A DNA stretch of 64,000 nt, from assembly GCA_016699535.1 (NCBI GenBank), contig CP064980.1, forward strand, positions 2,302,001 through 2,366,000. The letters run 5' to 3'. The position numbers were made by a program, and so were the translations under genes. Of this stretch, positions 18,734-28,191 are shown piece by piece. How positions within the stretch are numbered: the stretch's first letter is position 1; each line of letters starts with the position of its first letter. The stretch is from Myxococcales bacterium. GTDB taxonomy: Bacteria; Myxococcota_A; Polyangia; Polyangiales; GCA-016699535. Below the pieces are notes generated by a model that was not told the origin of the DNA, searched no databases, and saw only the letters and a program-made list of their open reading frames with translations.

Positions 18734-19822
18734 TTGGGGGATCTTTCTACGTTTGGCCTACTGAACAGGACTTCACTGCGCTTTGCGCTTAGCACCTGGC
18801 TTGGTGCATGGATGGCTACGTCCGGGCCTAATTTGCAACTCTTTGATTCGGGTGCTGCTGTCGCAGTGGCTCCCGGTGCTGACCTTTTGGCTACTCAAGA
18901 AGCTGGCGAGAGCTACGAGCTCAAGTTGCTCAGTTACAATATCTTCCTGCGGCCTGAAGTTGTCGATTGGATCCTCGGTTCGCGGGACCGGGCCGATTGT
19001 CGAGCGGCACCGCTCGCGGATGTTATCAAGCAAGGCGATTTCGATATTGTGGCGCTTCAGGAAACACAGCATCAGCCTGCTTGGGATAAGTTGGATCACC
19101 GTTTGGGATCCAGCTTACCGTTTCGCTTAACTGGGCAGCCTTCAGCTTTTGCCTGGGCGGATACACGTCCGGTTAATGGCGGAAATTCTCTGCTGAGTCG
19201 CTATCCAATTGAGCGCTTTTATACAGAATCGTATCGCAACTGCACCGCATCGGATTGCTTGGCGCGTAAGGGTTTTGTGCACGTCCTTATCAAAGTCGCA
19301 CCCGACTTTAAGGTGAATGTGGTTGGCACGCACCTTAATAGCGGAAGTTCCATGCTTGCATGGCGCGCGCGTCGCAAGCAGCTCATTCAACTCGGTAGCT
19401 ACTTGAACCACGAAGCACTTATCAAGGCATGGCCCACGGTGTTGCTTGGAGACCTTAACGTTGATGCGGGTCAGGGAGCAGATGTCGAACGGCACAAAGA
19501 AGCGATGGCTCAGCTGGTGATTGATGGTCTTGGTCCACCCCGTGACCCCTTTGGTGTGGCGTATGAAGATGACGCTGCACTCGAGCTTGCCAACAGTCGA
19601 AACTGCACGGGAAGTCGTGTTATTCCGTGTAAGAGCCCGAACGACCAACGCTTTTCGGATGAAAGGCGGCGTTTAGACTACGTACTCGTTTGGGATTCCG
19701 GCGATTACGAAGTTGAGGTCATGCAAAAGGATATCTTTAGCTACAAAGATACGGAGTGTGGAACACGCTATTTGAGTGACCACCAAGCGCCCTTTACGCA
19801 GCTTCGTTTCCAGAAGCGATAA
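18734..19822 (+). CDS. Endonuclease/exonuclease/phosphatase family protein, sphingomyelinase-like, probably secreted
   Basis: About 360 residues. After an N-terminal hydrophobic stretch compatible with a signal peptide, the EEP fold runs from residue 65: LSYNIFLRP, DIVALQETQ (metal Glu), NGGNSLLSRYPI, GTHLNSGSS, LLGDLNVDAG, RRRLDYVLVW and LSDHQAPF (catalytic Asp-His). The Cys-containing inserts and overall order resemble bacterial neutral sphingomyelinase/phospholipase C-type secreted hydrolases rather than DNA repair enzymes. The start is uncertain: the ATG-less 5' end suggests TTG at 18734 behind an A/T-rich region that may hold its promoter. Confidence 0.75.
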   Translation: MGDLSTFGLLNRTSLRFALSTWLGAWMATSGPNLQLFDSGAAVAVAPGADLLATQEAGESYELKLLSYNIFLRPEVVDWILGSRDRADCRAAPLADVIKQGDFDIVALQETQHQPAWDKLDHRLGSSLPFRLTGQPSAFAWADTRPVNGGNSLLSRYPIERFYTESYRNCTASDCLARKGFVHVLIKVAPDFKVNVVGTHLNSGSSMLAWRARRKQLIQLGSYLNHEALIKAWPTVLLGDLNVDAGQGADVERHKEAMAQLVIDGLGPPRDPFGVAYEDDAALELANSRNCTGSRVIPCKSPNDQRFSDERRRLDYVLVWDSGDYEVEVMQKDIFSYKDTECGTRYLSDHQAPFTQLRFQKR

Positions 19823-19997
19823 AAATGGCATGTTTTCAGCGTTCTGTGCTCTACGAGCTCTTCAGCTTAGAACTACTCAAGGGCTGAAAATTTAGGTATT
19901 GTTCGCCCACGGGACTGCGTTAGACGAGTTTCACTAGCCAGTGTAGCGGCAGTTCTTGATGGCTACGCCTGTCCCAGAACAAGTAAAAGGATACCTT

Positions 19998-20783
19998 ATG
20001 ACTTCAGCGAAGTTTATTCAAAAAGAGCAACATAATGCGGTAACAGTTGTTACAATTTCTAGACCAGAAAAACTTAATGCGTTGAACCGTCAGGTTGTAA
20101 CGGAACTGTATGAGATGGTTCAGGAAATATCCGGGAACAACGAAACGCGTTGCATGATTCTTACCGGAGCAGGGGATCGCGCTTTTATCTCCGGTGCTGA
20201 CATCGCCGAGATGCAGGCGCTCAATCCCGGTCAGGCCACGGCCTTTGCCCAAATCGGACACAACTTGGTAGCCGCCCTTGAAAGGCTTTCTTTTCCAGTC
20301 ATTGCTGCTGTCAATGGTTTTGCGCTTGGTGGGGGATGTGAGCTGGCTTTAGCCTGCGACTTTATTTACGCCTCGGATCGAGCGCAGTTGGGACAACCGG
20401 AAGTGAATCTCGGAGTGATTCCTGGCTTTGGAGGTATTCCGCGGCTTGCAAGGCGGGTGGGTATCGCAAGGGCGCGCGAACTGGTCTACACCGGCCGCTC
20501 CGTTGCTGCTGATGAAGCTCTACGCATTGGTCTCGTGAATGCCGTGTTCCCCTCTGCTGAGCTTATGGAAAAAACCATGAAAGTAGCGCAATCGATTGCG
20601 TCCATGGGGCCTTTGGCCATTCGCGCGGCTAAGCAGGTCTTGCGTGATGGTGAGGATAGGCTATTAGGAGATGCCGATGCGCTTGAAATACGGGCGTTTG
20701 CAGAGTGTTTTTCGACCGAGGATCAGCGTGAGGGCATGGCTGCCTTTATTGAAAAGCGCAAACCGAAGTACCGAGGAGAATAA
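19998..20783 (+). CDS. Enoyl-CoA hydratase/crotonase
   Basis: A 261-residue crotonase-fold protein hydrating 2-enoyl-CoA. The oxyanion-hole segments are GDRAFISGADIAEM and NGFALGGGCELALACD, and the two catalytic acids fall in GQPEVNLGVIPGFGG. The ATG at 19998 has AAAAGG eight bases upstream and is preferred over the one at 19956. It completes the thiolase/Hbd set. About 175 bases separate it from the phosphodiesterase gene; that gap holds only a weak inverted repeat, TTTTCAGC/GCTGAAAA (19833-19840 and 19883-19890). Confidence 0.92.
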   Translation: MTSAKFIQKEQHNAVTVVTISRPEKLNALNRQVVTELYEMVQEISGNNETRCMILTGAGDRAFISGADIAEMQALNPGQATAFAQIGHNLVAALERLSFPVIAAVNGFALGGGCELALACDFIYASDRAQLGQPEVNLGVIPGFGGIPRLARRVGIARARELVYTGRSVAADEALRIGLVNAVFPSAELMEKTMKVAQSIASMGPLAIRAAKQVLRDGEDRLLGDADALEIRAFAECFSTEDQREGMAAFIEKRKPKYRGE

Positions 20784-20794
20784 GGCCACCATTC

Positions 20795-21607
20795 ATGATT
20801 GTCTTGGAAAAGCTCAGTTGCCGCTTCACCGAGCGGAGACTGACCTCGCGCACGCCTGCTAATGAAGTTTTAGCGGTCGATAATGTCTCCCTAACGGTCG
20901 AAGAAGGTGAGATGTTGGTGCTCTTGGGAGGGTCGGGTTCTGGGAAAACCACGACGCTCAAAATGGTTAATCGCCTTATTGAACCAAGCTCCGGACGCGT
21001 GTTGCTTGATGGGCAAGATGTCTCGGAGTTTGAGCCGCACCTTTTGCGGCGCCGCATCGGTTACTGTTTTCAGCAGATCGGATTGTTTCCGCATATGACT
21101 GTAGCCGAAAACATCGGCATCACACCAAAGCTTCTGGGTTGGAGTCCTGAGCAAATCGGTTCGCGCATTAATGAAATGCTCGACATGGTTGAATTGGTAC
21201 CTGATGAGTTTCGAGACCGGATGCCCGAACAACTCTCTGGCGGACAGAAGCAACGCGTGGGCGTAGCGCGTGCGATGGCTGCTAAACCACGTGTTATTTT
21301 ATTTGACGAGCCTTTCGGCGCACTTGACCCACTTACCCGCGACAAATTGCAGCAATCGATACAACGGATCCGAAAAAAGCAAAACCTAACCTCATTTGTA
21401 ACCCACGATATGGTCGAGGCTTTGATCCTTGCCGATCGTATTGCCGTTATGAATGAAGGCAAGCTTGTTCAAATAGGGACCCCACAAGAGCTTCTGAGCC
21501 GGCCGGCTGATGACTATGTGGCACAGCTTATGGCCACACCAACGCAGCAAGCCGACGCCATTGAGGATCTGCTCGAACAAGCGCGGCGCATGGAGTCTGG
21601 TTCATAA
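20795..21607 (+). CDS. Glycine betaine/choline-type ABC transporter ATPase (OpuCA-like)
   Basis: A 270-residue ABC ATPase with Walker A GGSGSGKTT, LSGGQKQRVGVARAM, ILFDEPFGALDP and the H-loop FVTHDMVEA. The style (YCFQQIGLFPHMTVAEN, RPADDYV at the end) is that of the OpuCA/OsmV branch, but no C-terminal CBS pair is present. It starts eleven bases after the crotonase stop and is followed after three bases by its permease-binding protein partner. It energises uptake of quaternary amines or a related solute. Confidence 0.9.
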   Translation: MIVLEKLSCRFTERRLTSRTPANEVLAVDNVSLTVEEGEMLVLLGGSGSGKTTTLKMVNRLIEPSSGRVLLDGQDVSEFEPHLLRRRIGYCFQQIGLFPHMTVAENIGITPKLLGWSPEQIGSRINEMLDMVELVPDEFRDRMPEQLSGGQKQRVGVARAMAAKPRVILFDEPFGALDPLTRDKLQQSIQRIRKKQNLTSFVTHDMVEALILADRIAVMNEGKLVQIGTPQELLSRPADDYVAQLMATPTQQADAIEDLLEQARRMESGS

Positions 21608-21610
21608 ATC

Positions 21611-23154
21611 GTGGCTGATTTATTCCGAGACTTGCCCCGCAATCTAACTGGGCATTTACAGCTTTCGATATTGGCTTTGTGCCTGGGAACGGCTCTAAGC
21701 GTGCCTTTAGGGGTTTGGATAGCGCAACACAAAAAGTGGCAAAGTGTTTTTCTGGGCGGAGCCAGCGTGATCCAAACGATACCGACCTTGGCCTTGCTCG
21801 CCGTGATGGTCCCGACCTTAACCTTGCTTGGTACCTTTACGAGTCGCGTGTTTGGTTTTGCATTACCGAGTTTTGGTTTTGTTCCAGCGCTTATCGCGCT
21901 CACGCTTTACAGTATTTTGCCAATTCTCCAGAACACGGTGACCGGCCTTTCAGGCGTACTTGCCGCGTTGGTGCAAGCCGCTAAAGGCGTGGGCATGACT
22001 CCGGCGCAGCGACTCACGCAGGTTGAACTCCCGTTGGCGATGCCTGTGGTGGTTGCAGGCATTCGTACCGCTACCGTTTGGGTCGTCGGCATGGCAACGA
22101 TTGCTACGCCGATTGGTGCTCCAAGTTTAGGAAATTACATTTTCAGTGGCCTTCAAACGCGAAACACACCAGCAATTTTGTTTGGCTGTGTTAGTGCTGC
22201 ACTCTTGGCTCTGCTTTTGGACGGAATTATTAGTTCGCTTCAAAAGGGCATTCGACTCGGACAACGCCTTCGGGTGATCGTGGCCCTTGCGGTGTTGCTA
22301 GTGCTTGGCGCTTATGCGCTCGGTGCGGCTCTCTTTTCCGGTGCGAGTGCCCAAACAAGACCTATACGTGTTGGTGCAAAGACTTTTACAGAACAGTACA
22401 TATTGAGTGAATTGTGAGCGAGCAAATTCGCAGAAGCACGGACAAGCCCGCGCGCGATTCGGTCATTGGGCTCAACAGTGGTGTTTGACGCACAAAGTCA
22501 GGAGACATCGATGTCTATGTCGAGTATTCAGGAACTTTGTGGACCACCGCGCTTGGGCACAGCGAAGCGCCCCCCAAAAGTGAATGGCTTCCCCGTATCG
22601 AAAAGGAACTAGCCAAAGATCACGGCATCGTCGTCTTGGGCGAGCTTGGTTTTGAAAACGCCTATGCCTTTGCCATGAACGAAAAGCGGGCGAATGAGGA
22701 GGGGATTCAGAGCCTTTCTGATTTGGCACGAATTGCTCCTCGCCTTCGTGTTGGTGGGGACTACGAGTTTTTTTCTCGCGAAGAGTGGAGAGCAGTGCGG
22801 CGAGAGTACGGCATGCAATTTCAAGACCTAAGAAGCATGGATCCTGCGCTGATGTATCAAGCCATCCAAAGCGATCATCTCGATGTGATCGCTGCTTACA
22901 CCACCGATGGCCGAATCGCCGAGATGAAACTAAAGCTTCTTGAAGATGACAAGCATGCTATCCCACCTTACGAAGCGTTGCTCTTAGCCAATGCAGCTTT
23001 TGCGAGAAACAACCCTGATGCGGTGGATGCTTTAAAATTACTCATTGGAGCATTCAGTACCGAAATGATGCAACGCTTAAACTTCTTGGTGGATGGAAAA
23101 AAACAAAACATCGGACAAGTCGCTCGTTTATTTTGTGATAGCCTGAAGCAATAG
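21611..23154 (+). CDS. Permease-substrate-binding protein fusion of the OpuB/OpuC type (internal stop and frameshift)
   Basis: Residues 1-215 form a BPD_transp_1 permease (NTVTGLSGVLAALVQAAKGVGMT, VELPLAMPVVVAGIRTATVWVVG), then one more membrane segment leads into an OpuAC-type binding domain starting VGAKTFTEQYILSEL. An in-frame TGA at 22415-22417 interrupts it, but codons after the stop still read on (RSLGSTVVFDA). A further shift at the AAA run 22494-22496 restores KSGDIDVYVEYSGTLW and continues to the C-terminus at 23154. The fused permease-binding protein architecture is known for betaine, choline and ergothioneine importers. Either two sequence errors or recent decay; the intact downstream domain favours error. 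Confidence 0.8.
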
Positions 23155-23162
23155 ATAAGGCT

Positions 23163-23933
23163 TCAATAGTCAAACTCAGCAATGACAGGCGCATGATCAG
23201 ATGGCGATTTCCCTTTGCGTTCATTGCGGTCAATGCTGCTTGCGGTGCACACGTCCATCAGAATGGAGGTTGCAAAGACAAAATCGATGCGGACCCCATT
23301 GCCTTTGGGGAAAGCAAGTTCTCGATAGTCCCACCAGGAATAAAATCCGCCTTCCGGATGATGTTTGCGAAAAGTATCTTTTAGTCCCCAGTTCTGAATT
23401 TTTTCTAAAAGCATGCGCGCTTTTGGGTCGCACAAAACACTCTGCTCCCATTTTTCCGGGTGAGCGACATCGAGTGACGACGGCGCGATGTTAAAATCAC
23501 CGCACACAAGCAAAGGCTTGCTGGGGTCGCAATGCTTTTGAAGATAGTTCGCGAAACGTTCCAACCACTGTAGCTTGTACGCGTGTTTATCCGATCCGAC
23601 TTCGCTGCCATTCGGAACGTAGACACTGATGGCATCGAAGTTTGCAAAGCCTACGTGGATAAGGCGAGCCTGCGGATCGTCTGTGCCGTCATCCATCCCT
23701 CGCTTTTTGATGGTTCCTTGCTCACGGCTTAGGATGGCGACGCCATTGTAGGTAGGCTGCCCGTAGAGGGCAGCGTGGTAGCCCAGCTCGGCGACTTCTG
23801 AACTGGGAAAGACCTTCTCGATGCCCTTGAGTTCTTGCAGGCATAGAAGATCTGGGCCTTGGTTTTCAAGCCAGTTGAGCAGACGCTCTTTTCTGGCCCG
23901 CACTGAGTTCAGGTTCCACGAAGCTACTTTCAT
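23163..23933 (-). CDS. Exodeoxyribonuclease III-like AP endonuclease (second copy)
   Basis: A 256-residue EEP-family enzyme with MKVASWNLNSVRAR at the N-terminus, LLCLQELKG (metal Glu), VYVPNG, LVCGDFNIAP, YSWWDYRELAF, RIDFVFAT and SDHAPVIAEF at the C-terminus. This is the XthA/ExoA AP-endonuclease arrangement. It differs clearly from the ExoIII at 14.2 kb and so is a separate paralogue. The ATG at 23933 is chosen because the core strand starts there. It is divergent from ridA. Confidence 0.9.
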   Translation of the reverse strand: MKVASWNLNSVRARKERLLNWLENQGPDLLCLQELKGIEKVFPSSEVAELGYHAALYGQPTYNGVAILSREQGTIKKRGMDDGTDDPQARLIHVGFANFDAISVYVPNGSEVGSDKHAYKLQWLERFANYLQKHCDPSKPLLVCGDFNIAPSSLDVAHPEKWEQSVLCDPKARMLLEKIQNWGLKDTFRKHHPEGGFYSWWDYRELAFPKGNGVRIDFVFATSILMDVCTASSIDRNERKGKSPSDHAPVIAEFDY

Positions 23934-23964
23934 CTTTTGTGTTTTCCGAGTAAAACAACCGGCT

Positions 23965-24354
23965 ATGCAACGCAAGGTTATTCAAACAGATAAGGCACCT
24001 GCTGCCATTGGCCCTTACTCGCAAGCTGTCCGCACGGGGAAGCTGCTTTTTGTTTCCGGACAAATCCCGCTTCGAGTGGGTGCTTCGGAGTTAGTCGATC
24101 CGACGGATGTCGGGCTTCAAACCCGTGTTGTTATGGAAAATATTGGAGAAATCTTGAAAGCTGCAGGCCTGACTTTCGAGCACGTCGTCAAGTCGACGAT
24201 TTTTCTCACGGATCTTGCTAATTTTTCTGAAGTCAATGAGATTTATGGAAGCCATTTTAGTACCTACAAACCTGCTCGGGCGACTGTTCAGGTTGCTGCT
24301 CTTCCGAAGGGCGCAAAAGTAGAAATAGAGGTAGTTGCGAGTGATGATGACTAA
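23965..24354 (+). CDS. ridA: RidA family enamine/imine deaminase
   Basis: A 129-residue YjgF/YER057c/UK114 protein that hydrolyses reactive enamine intermediates produced by PLP enzymes. Signature: AIGPYSQAV and KLLFVSGQIPL at the N-terminus, and at the C-terminus the catalytic Arg in PARATVQVAALPKGAKVEIE. The length is normal. It ends overlapping the start of the OmpA-like lipoprotein gene. Confidence 0.94.
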   Translation: MQRKVIQTDKAPAAIGPYSQAVRTGKLLFVSGQIPLRVGASELVDPTDVGLQTRVVMENIGEILKAAGLTFEHVVKSTIFLTDLANFSEVNEIYGSHFSTYKPARATVQVAALPKGAKVEIEVVASDDD

Positions 24355-24976
24355 AATGATTTTTTCTCTTTGCTTTGGCTTACTTTTCTTTTGCGTCGCT
24401 TGTGGAGGTGCCCCGAGTGCTCCTTCCGATATCGATAAAGATGGCATTCCTGACAAAATGGACAAATGCCCCAAAGACGCCGAAGACGATGACGGTTTTC
24501 AAGACGATGATGGTTGTCCCGACCCTGACAACGACCAAGATGGCATAGCGGATGCGAAGGATGAATGTCCTATTGCACCGGGTTCACCGGAAAATGACGG
24601 CTGCCCTGAATACATTCGCATCGAAGAGGGTGCCTTGGTTACTCTTCAAGGCATTCGTTTCAAAACAGGCGAGGCCGAGCTTCTTCCGGAAAGTGAAAAG
24701 GTACTAAGCGAAGTCGTTGCCGTTCTTAAAGTCAACCCGCAGTTAGGCCGACTTCGCATTGAAGGCCATGCCGATGATCGAGGCGAGGTGCCCTTTAATC
24801 TTGAGCTATCTGAAAAGCGTGCCAAGAGTGTACAAGATTGGTTAGTCGGGCGCGGCGTGGAAACCGAAAGGCTTGATGTGCGCGGATACGGTGAAAGCCA
24901 ACCTATTCAAGACAACACAACACCTGAAGGCCGTTTTGCAAACCGTCGTGTTGAGTTTCGTATTCTATCGCGTTGA
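24347..24976 (+). CDS. OmpA-family lipoprotein with calcium-binding type repeats
   Basis: About 209 residues: a signal peptide with lipobox (FFCVAC), then a short Asp-rich thrombospondin-3-like segment (DKDGIPDKMDKCP, DNDQDGIADAKDECP) with paired cysteines. An OmpA peptidoglycan-binding domain (GIRFKTGEAELLP, LRIEGHADDRG, GYGESQPI, NRRVEFRIL) follows. It should anchor the outer membrane to peptidoglycan, like Pal. Several ATG/GTG codons overlap the ridA stop; the ATG at 24347 is taken. Confidence 0.9.
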   Translation: MTKMIFSLCFGLLFFCVACGGAPSAPSDIDKDGIPDKMDKCPKDAEDDDGFQDDDGCPDPDNDQDGIADAKDECPIAPGSPENDGCPEYIRIEEGALVTLQGIRFKTGEAELLPESEKVLSEVVAVLKVNPQLGRLRIEGHADDRGEVPFNLELSEKRAKSVQDWLVGRGVETERLDVRGYGESQPIQDNTTPEGRFANRRVEFRILSR

Positions 24977-24977
24977 A

Positions 24978-25155
24978 CTAACACTAGTTTTCGTTTAAGA
25001 AAGTCCTGAGCCATTCGGCTTGTTCTTTGCCCTGCTACCTGCGTTGCCATTCCTTGAATTATCAAGGGATAGTCCTGCGTCATGGCGCCTTGGCATTAGA
25101 GCAAAGCTCGGCGCCTCGGTGGCTCCAGACTTTCTTAAGCGAACACTAGTTTCAG
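24978..25155. repeat. 178-bp palindromic (MITE-like) element at the SDR 3' end
   Basis: The outer arms 24978-25005 and 25128-25155 are inverted repeats matching at 24 of 28 positions. Inside them GAGCCA/TGGCTC (25008-25013 and 25120-25125) extends the stem, and a central CCTTGA-ATTA-TCAAGG hairpin is centred near 25060. It carries no gene of its own. It lies between convergent genes and overlaps the last ~52 codons of the SDR, whose stop codon is inside the left arm. Confidence 0.78.
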
Positions 25156-25906
25156 GGGCTGCATTACGCATTAGGGTTGCTTGCATACGAAAGCTCAAAA
25201 AACGAGCCAAGGTCACGATGAGCTTGTTTTTGGCGCCAGTGACGACTACGGGCTTTTTTTGTTTGCCAAGGGCACTCAGCGCCTCTTTTACGACTTGTCC
25301 GGGACTTTGCGTAATGCTTTTGGGTGGAAGTTTGTTTGGGTCGCCGCCTGCACGATCAAAAAACTCGGTGGCGGTCGAGCCAGGGCACAGCGCCATAACA
25401 TAAACCCCTCGTTTGCGTTGCTCCTCCCAGAGCGCTTGGCTAAGTGATACGACAAAGGATTTGCTTGCGCCGTAAAGAGCTCCCCCAAAAGGAAAGGGTA
25501 AAAATCCAAGCACAGATGCCAAGTTAATGAGCGCATCTCCCCGCTTGCTCTGCTTTAAAAAAGCATGTGAAAGTTTTAGCAAGGCATCACAGTTAACTCG
25601 ATACATGAACTCAAGTTCGTCCCATGCCGTGTCACTAAAGGCGCCGTACACGCCAAGCCCTGCATTGTTTACGAGAAGATCATAAGACTGACCTGTAAGT
25701 TCTTGGCATACTTTTTCTATACCAGCTGCGTTAGAAAGGTCGGCTACCAGTATTCGATGACCTTTCCCTGGTAGAGTGTTTTTTAACTCGTTAAGTCTGT
25801 GTTGGTTTCGGGCCACCAAAGTTAGTTCGTAGCCTTGCGTAGCAAGCTGTTCGGAGAAGCTCTTACCAATACCGCTCGAAGCACCTGTAACTAATGCTCT
25901 TTTCAT
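24995..25906 (-). CDS. Short-chain dehydrogenase/reductase with element-encoded C-terminal tail
   Basis: A classical SDR: ALVTGASSGIGKSF (cofactor loop), NNAGLGVYG, catalytic Ser in LINLASVLGFLP, YGASK (Tyr and Lys), and CPGSTATEF. The first ~251 residues match a normal SDR length. The remaining ~52 residues, after RNAAP, are translated from the palindromic element at 24978-25155 and are Arg/Ser/Asn-rich with no conserved feature. The ATG at 25906 is chosen two codons after an alternative. The substrate is unknown; the sequence style fits the DltE/YqjQ-like branch. Confidence 0.88.
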   Translation of the reverse strand: MKRALVTGASSGIGKSFSEQLATQGYELTLVARNQHRLNELKNTLPGKGHRILVADLSNAAGIEKVCQELTGQSYDLLVNNAGLGVYGAFSDTAWDELEFMYRVNCDALLKLSHAFLKQSKRGDALINLASVLGFLPFPFGGALYGASKSFVVSLSQALWEEQRKRGVYVMALCPGSTATEFFDRAGGDPNKLPPKSITQSPGQVVKEALSALGKQKKPVVVTGAKNKLIVTLARFLSFRMQATLMRNAAPETSVRLRKSGATEAPSFALMPRRHDAGLSLDNSRNGNAGSRAKNKPNGSGLS

Positions 25907-26210
25907 CAACACTGATTACCTGAAGCACCTTTTAAGTACAACGGGGTGGTTTCGGGCCGGAAAATCGCTTGGCTTGTGAAATCCGATGAAGTGGCGTCGA
26001 AAAAATAGCAAATAGAGTTAAAGTTTTTTGTTCCAATGTCGACACCTCCGCGCTCGCGAGTCATGCTTTAAATACCTTCGTGGAATGACCAAGAATTTTC
26101 GGCGAATCTTTCAAAGTGCGCTAAGATAGTAGTTGAAGAGGTGGAATAAGTTCGGTTTATTTAACGATAGCCACCGAGAAACAGACGGCGAAAAGCAATA
26201 CGGAGATCCC
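25907..26210. other. Intergenic region between SDR and histidine kinase
   Basis: About 300 bases between divergent genes. It should contain promoters for both, but I find no convincing -35/-10 pair, no open reading frame with coding character and no repeat. Confidence 0.4.
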
Positions 26211-28187
26211 ATGTCTCAGGACGTGCACTACCTAAAAAAAGAGCTTTACGAACAGCTAGAACGTAGCCCTGAACTATTTGATTTTATTCAAGCGGGTTCC
26301 TTGGACGGTATTTGGTATTCGAACGTGGAAGATCCAAACGAGGAGTGGATGAGCGACGAGTTTAAGGCTTTGCTTGGCTACGAAGAGGATGAAATACCCA
26401 ACGCGACATCATGGCGAACGCAGAACATTCATCCAGAAGACTTTAACGCTGAACTAAAGGCGTATCGATTGCATTGTGCCAATTCATCCTTTCCCTATGA
26501 CCTTGTGCTTCGCTATAGGCATAAAACCGGTTCCACCGTGTGGGTGCGTAGCCGTGGGATGGCTATTCGTGATGAAGCAGGCAAAGCGATTCGTTTTTTG
26601 GGAGTCCATACCAATCTTACTGCGCTAAAAAATGCGGAAGAGCACGTGGTTTCTGTTCTGGAAGACTTAACGCTTGCCAGAGATGGCGCAAAAGAGCGCT
26701 ATGCAAAACTGATCACGGTGATCGACAAGGCTCCTGTTGGAGTTCTTTTGACCACGGAGGATTTGCGTATTGAGCTCATGAGCGCGAGGGCTGCGCAAAT
26801 TTACCAAATTGAGGATGCGCCGTCGGCTGCTGGCCAGAGTGTGTTCGAAGTATCCCCCTTCATAAAAGCCCAAAGAAGTTTTTATGAAAAAGCCCTTGAG
26901 GGTGAAGATGTTCAGCTGCTGAATGTAAAACAACAAATCAATTTCGAAGACAACTACGTTAACTTTCACTTTAGCCCTGTGCGAAGCCAGGACAAAACTG
27001 TGGGTGTACTGGTTGTGATGGAGAACGTTACCGAAGGTAAGCGGCATCAATCGCTTTTGGCACGCTCGGAACGGATGGTTTCCGTCGGTACGATGGCAGC
27101 GGGAGTATGTCATGAAATCAACAACTCGCTGGCGGTTGTTGTTGCCAATCTTGATTATTTAGCAAAGGAAGTTCGTGACCTTTCTGGAAAAATTTCGGTT
27201 GCACGTTCTCAGGAACTGAATGAAGCACTTGTAGAGGCGCAGGACTCTTCAGAGCGGATTCAATGTATCGTGCGAGACCTACGCACCTTTTCCAAAGCAG
27301 ATGGATCAAAACCGGTTGTGGTTGATGTACACCACTCGATTGAAACTGCAATCAATATGAGCCTTGGAGAAATTCGCCGTACAGCAAAATTGGTGAAAGA
27401 TTTTGGAACGCCACCGGAGGTCATGGCGGACGAGACCCATCTCGTGCAGATTTTAGTGAACCTTCTCGTCAATGCCGCACAATCAATTAAGAGTGGTGCG
27501 GACAACGCGATACGCATCGTGACAAAGAAAAGCAGCAGTGGCTCTGCGATCATCGAAATTCACGACACCGGTGTTGGTATTTCCAATGATGTTCGAAAAC
27601 GTATTTTTGACCCGTTCTTTACCACCAAAAGCGATACCCAGGGGACGGGCTTGGGCTTGTCTGTTTCCCGTGGCTTGGTCGAAAACATGGGAGGAACCCT
27701 TCACTGCAAGAGTCAGCCGGGCAAGGGCAGCACTTTCTTTGTTGAATTACCCGCAGCGAATAAAAAGCTGGTTAGTGCACAGCCTACGCAACGTCCTGCT
27801 CCACAACAACAAGCTGACAGGGGCAGGGTCTTGGTCATTGATGATGATAAGACCGTGGCGTCTGCGATGTCACGTGTGCTTCGTGCGGAACATGATGTCG
27901 ATGTTGTGAACGCGGCAAACGATGCCCTCATGAAGATACGATCCGGTGAGCAATACGATGTCGTGCTGTGTGACCTTGTCATGCCAAAAATGACCGGTAT
28001 GGAATTTTTTGATATTCTTACCCATGAGTCCGAGGAATGTGCCAAAAAAGTCGTTTTCATTACCGGTGGCGCTTCTTCTCGTGAAGCACATGCTTTTCTC
28101 GATCGAGTAAGCAATCAGCGTTTCTACAAACCTTTTAATCCAAGGCAGCTTCGAGATTCGGTAAGAGCAATGGTTCCGCACACCTAA
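26211..28187 (+). CDS. PAS-PAS hybrid histidine kinase with C-terminal receiver
   Basis: A 658-residue soluble sensor kinase with no membrane segment. A first PAS fold (residues about 20-145, DGIWYSNVEDPNEEWMS, VWVRSRGMAI) and a second PAS (about 165-270) lead to HisKA with the phospho-acceptor His near residue 301 (AAGVCHEINNSLA). HATPase follows (NLLVNAAQSI, DTGVGI, FFTTK, GTGLGLS), then a receiver domain (VLVIDDD, phospho-Asp near 587 in LCDLVMPKMTG). The ATG at 26211 has GGAG at the right distance; a TTG at 26133 would add 26 residues. It probably senses a cytoplasmic signal. No separate output regulator lies nearby. Confidence 0.92.
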   Translation: MSQDVHYLKKELYEQLERSPELFDFIQAGSLDGIWYSNVEDPNEEWMSDEFKALLGYEEDEIPNATSWRTQNIHPEDFNAELKAYRLHCANSSFPYDLVLRYRHKTGSTVWVRSRGMAIRDEAGKAIRFLGVHTNLTALKNAEEHVVSVLEDLTLARDGAKERYAKLITVIDKAPVGVLLTTEDLRIELMSARAAQIYQIEDAPSAAGQSVFEVSPFIKAQRSFYEKALEGEDVQLLNVKQQINFEDNYVNFHFSPVRSQDKTVGVLVVMENVTEGKRHQSLLARSERMVSVGTMAAGVCHEINNSLAVVVANLDYLAKEVRDLSGKISVARSQELNEALVEAQDSSERIQCIVRDLRTFSKADGSKPVVVDVHHSIETAINMSLGEIRRTAKLVKDFGTPPEVMADETHLVQILVNLLVNAAQSIKSGADNAIRIVTKKSSSGSAIIEIHDTGVGISNDVRKRIFDPFFTTKSDTQGTGLGLSVSRGLVENMGGTLHCKSQPGKGSTFFVELPAANKKLVSAQPTQRPAPQQQADRGRVLVIDDDKTVASAMSRVLRAEHDVDVVNAANDALMKIRSGEQYDVVLCDLVMPKMTGMEFFDILTHESEECAKKVVFITGGASSREAHAFLDRVSNQRFYKPFNPRQLRDSVRAMVPHT

Positions 28188-28191
28188 GGTG

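Noticed and set aside
19833..19890. TTTTCAGC/GCTGAAAA pair as a terminator
   Set aside because: Eight-bp stem with a 42-base loop and no T-run; too weak.
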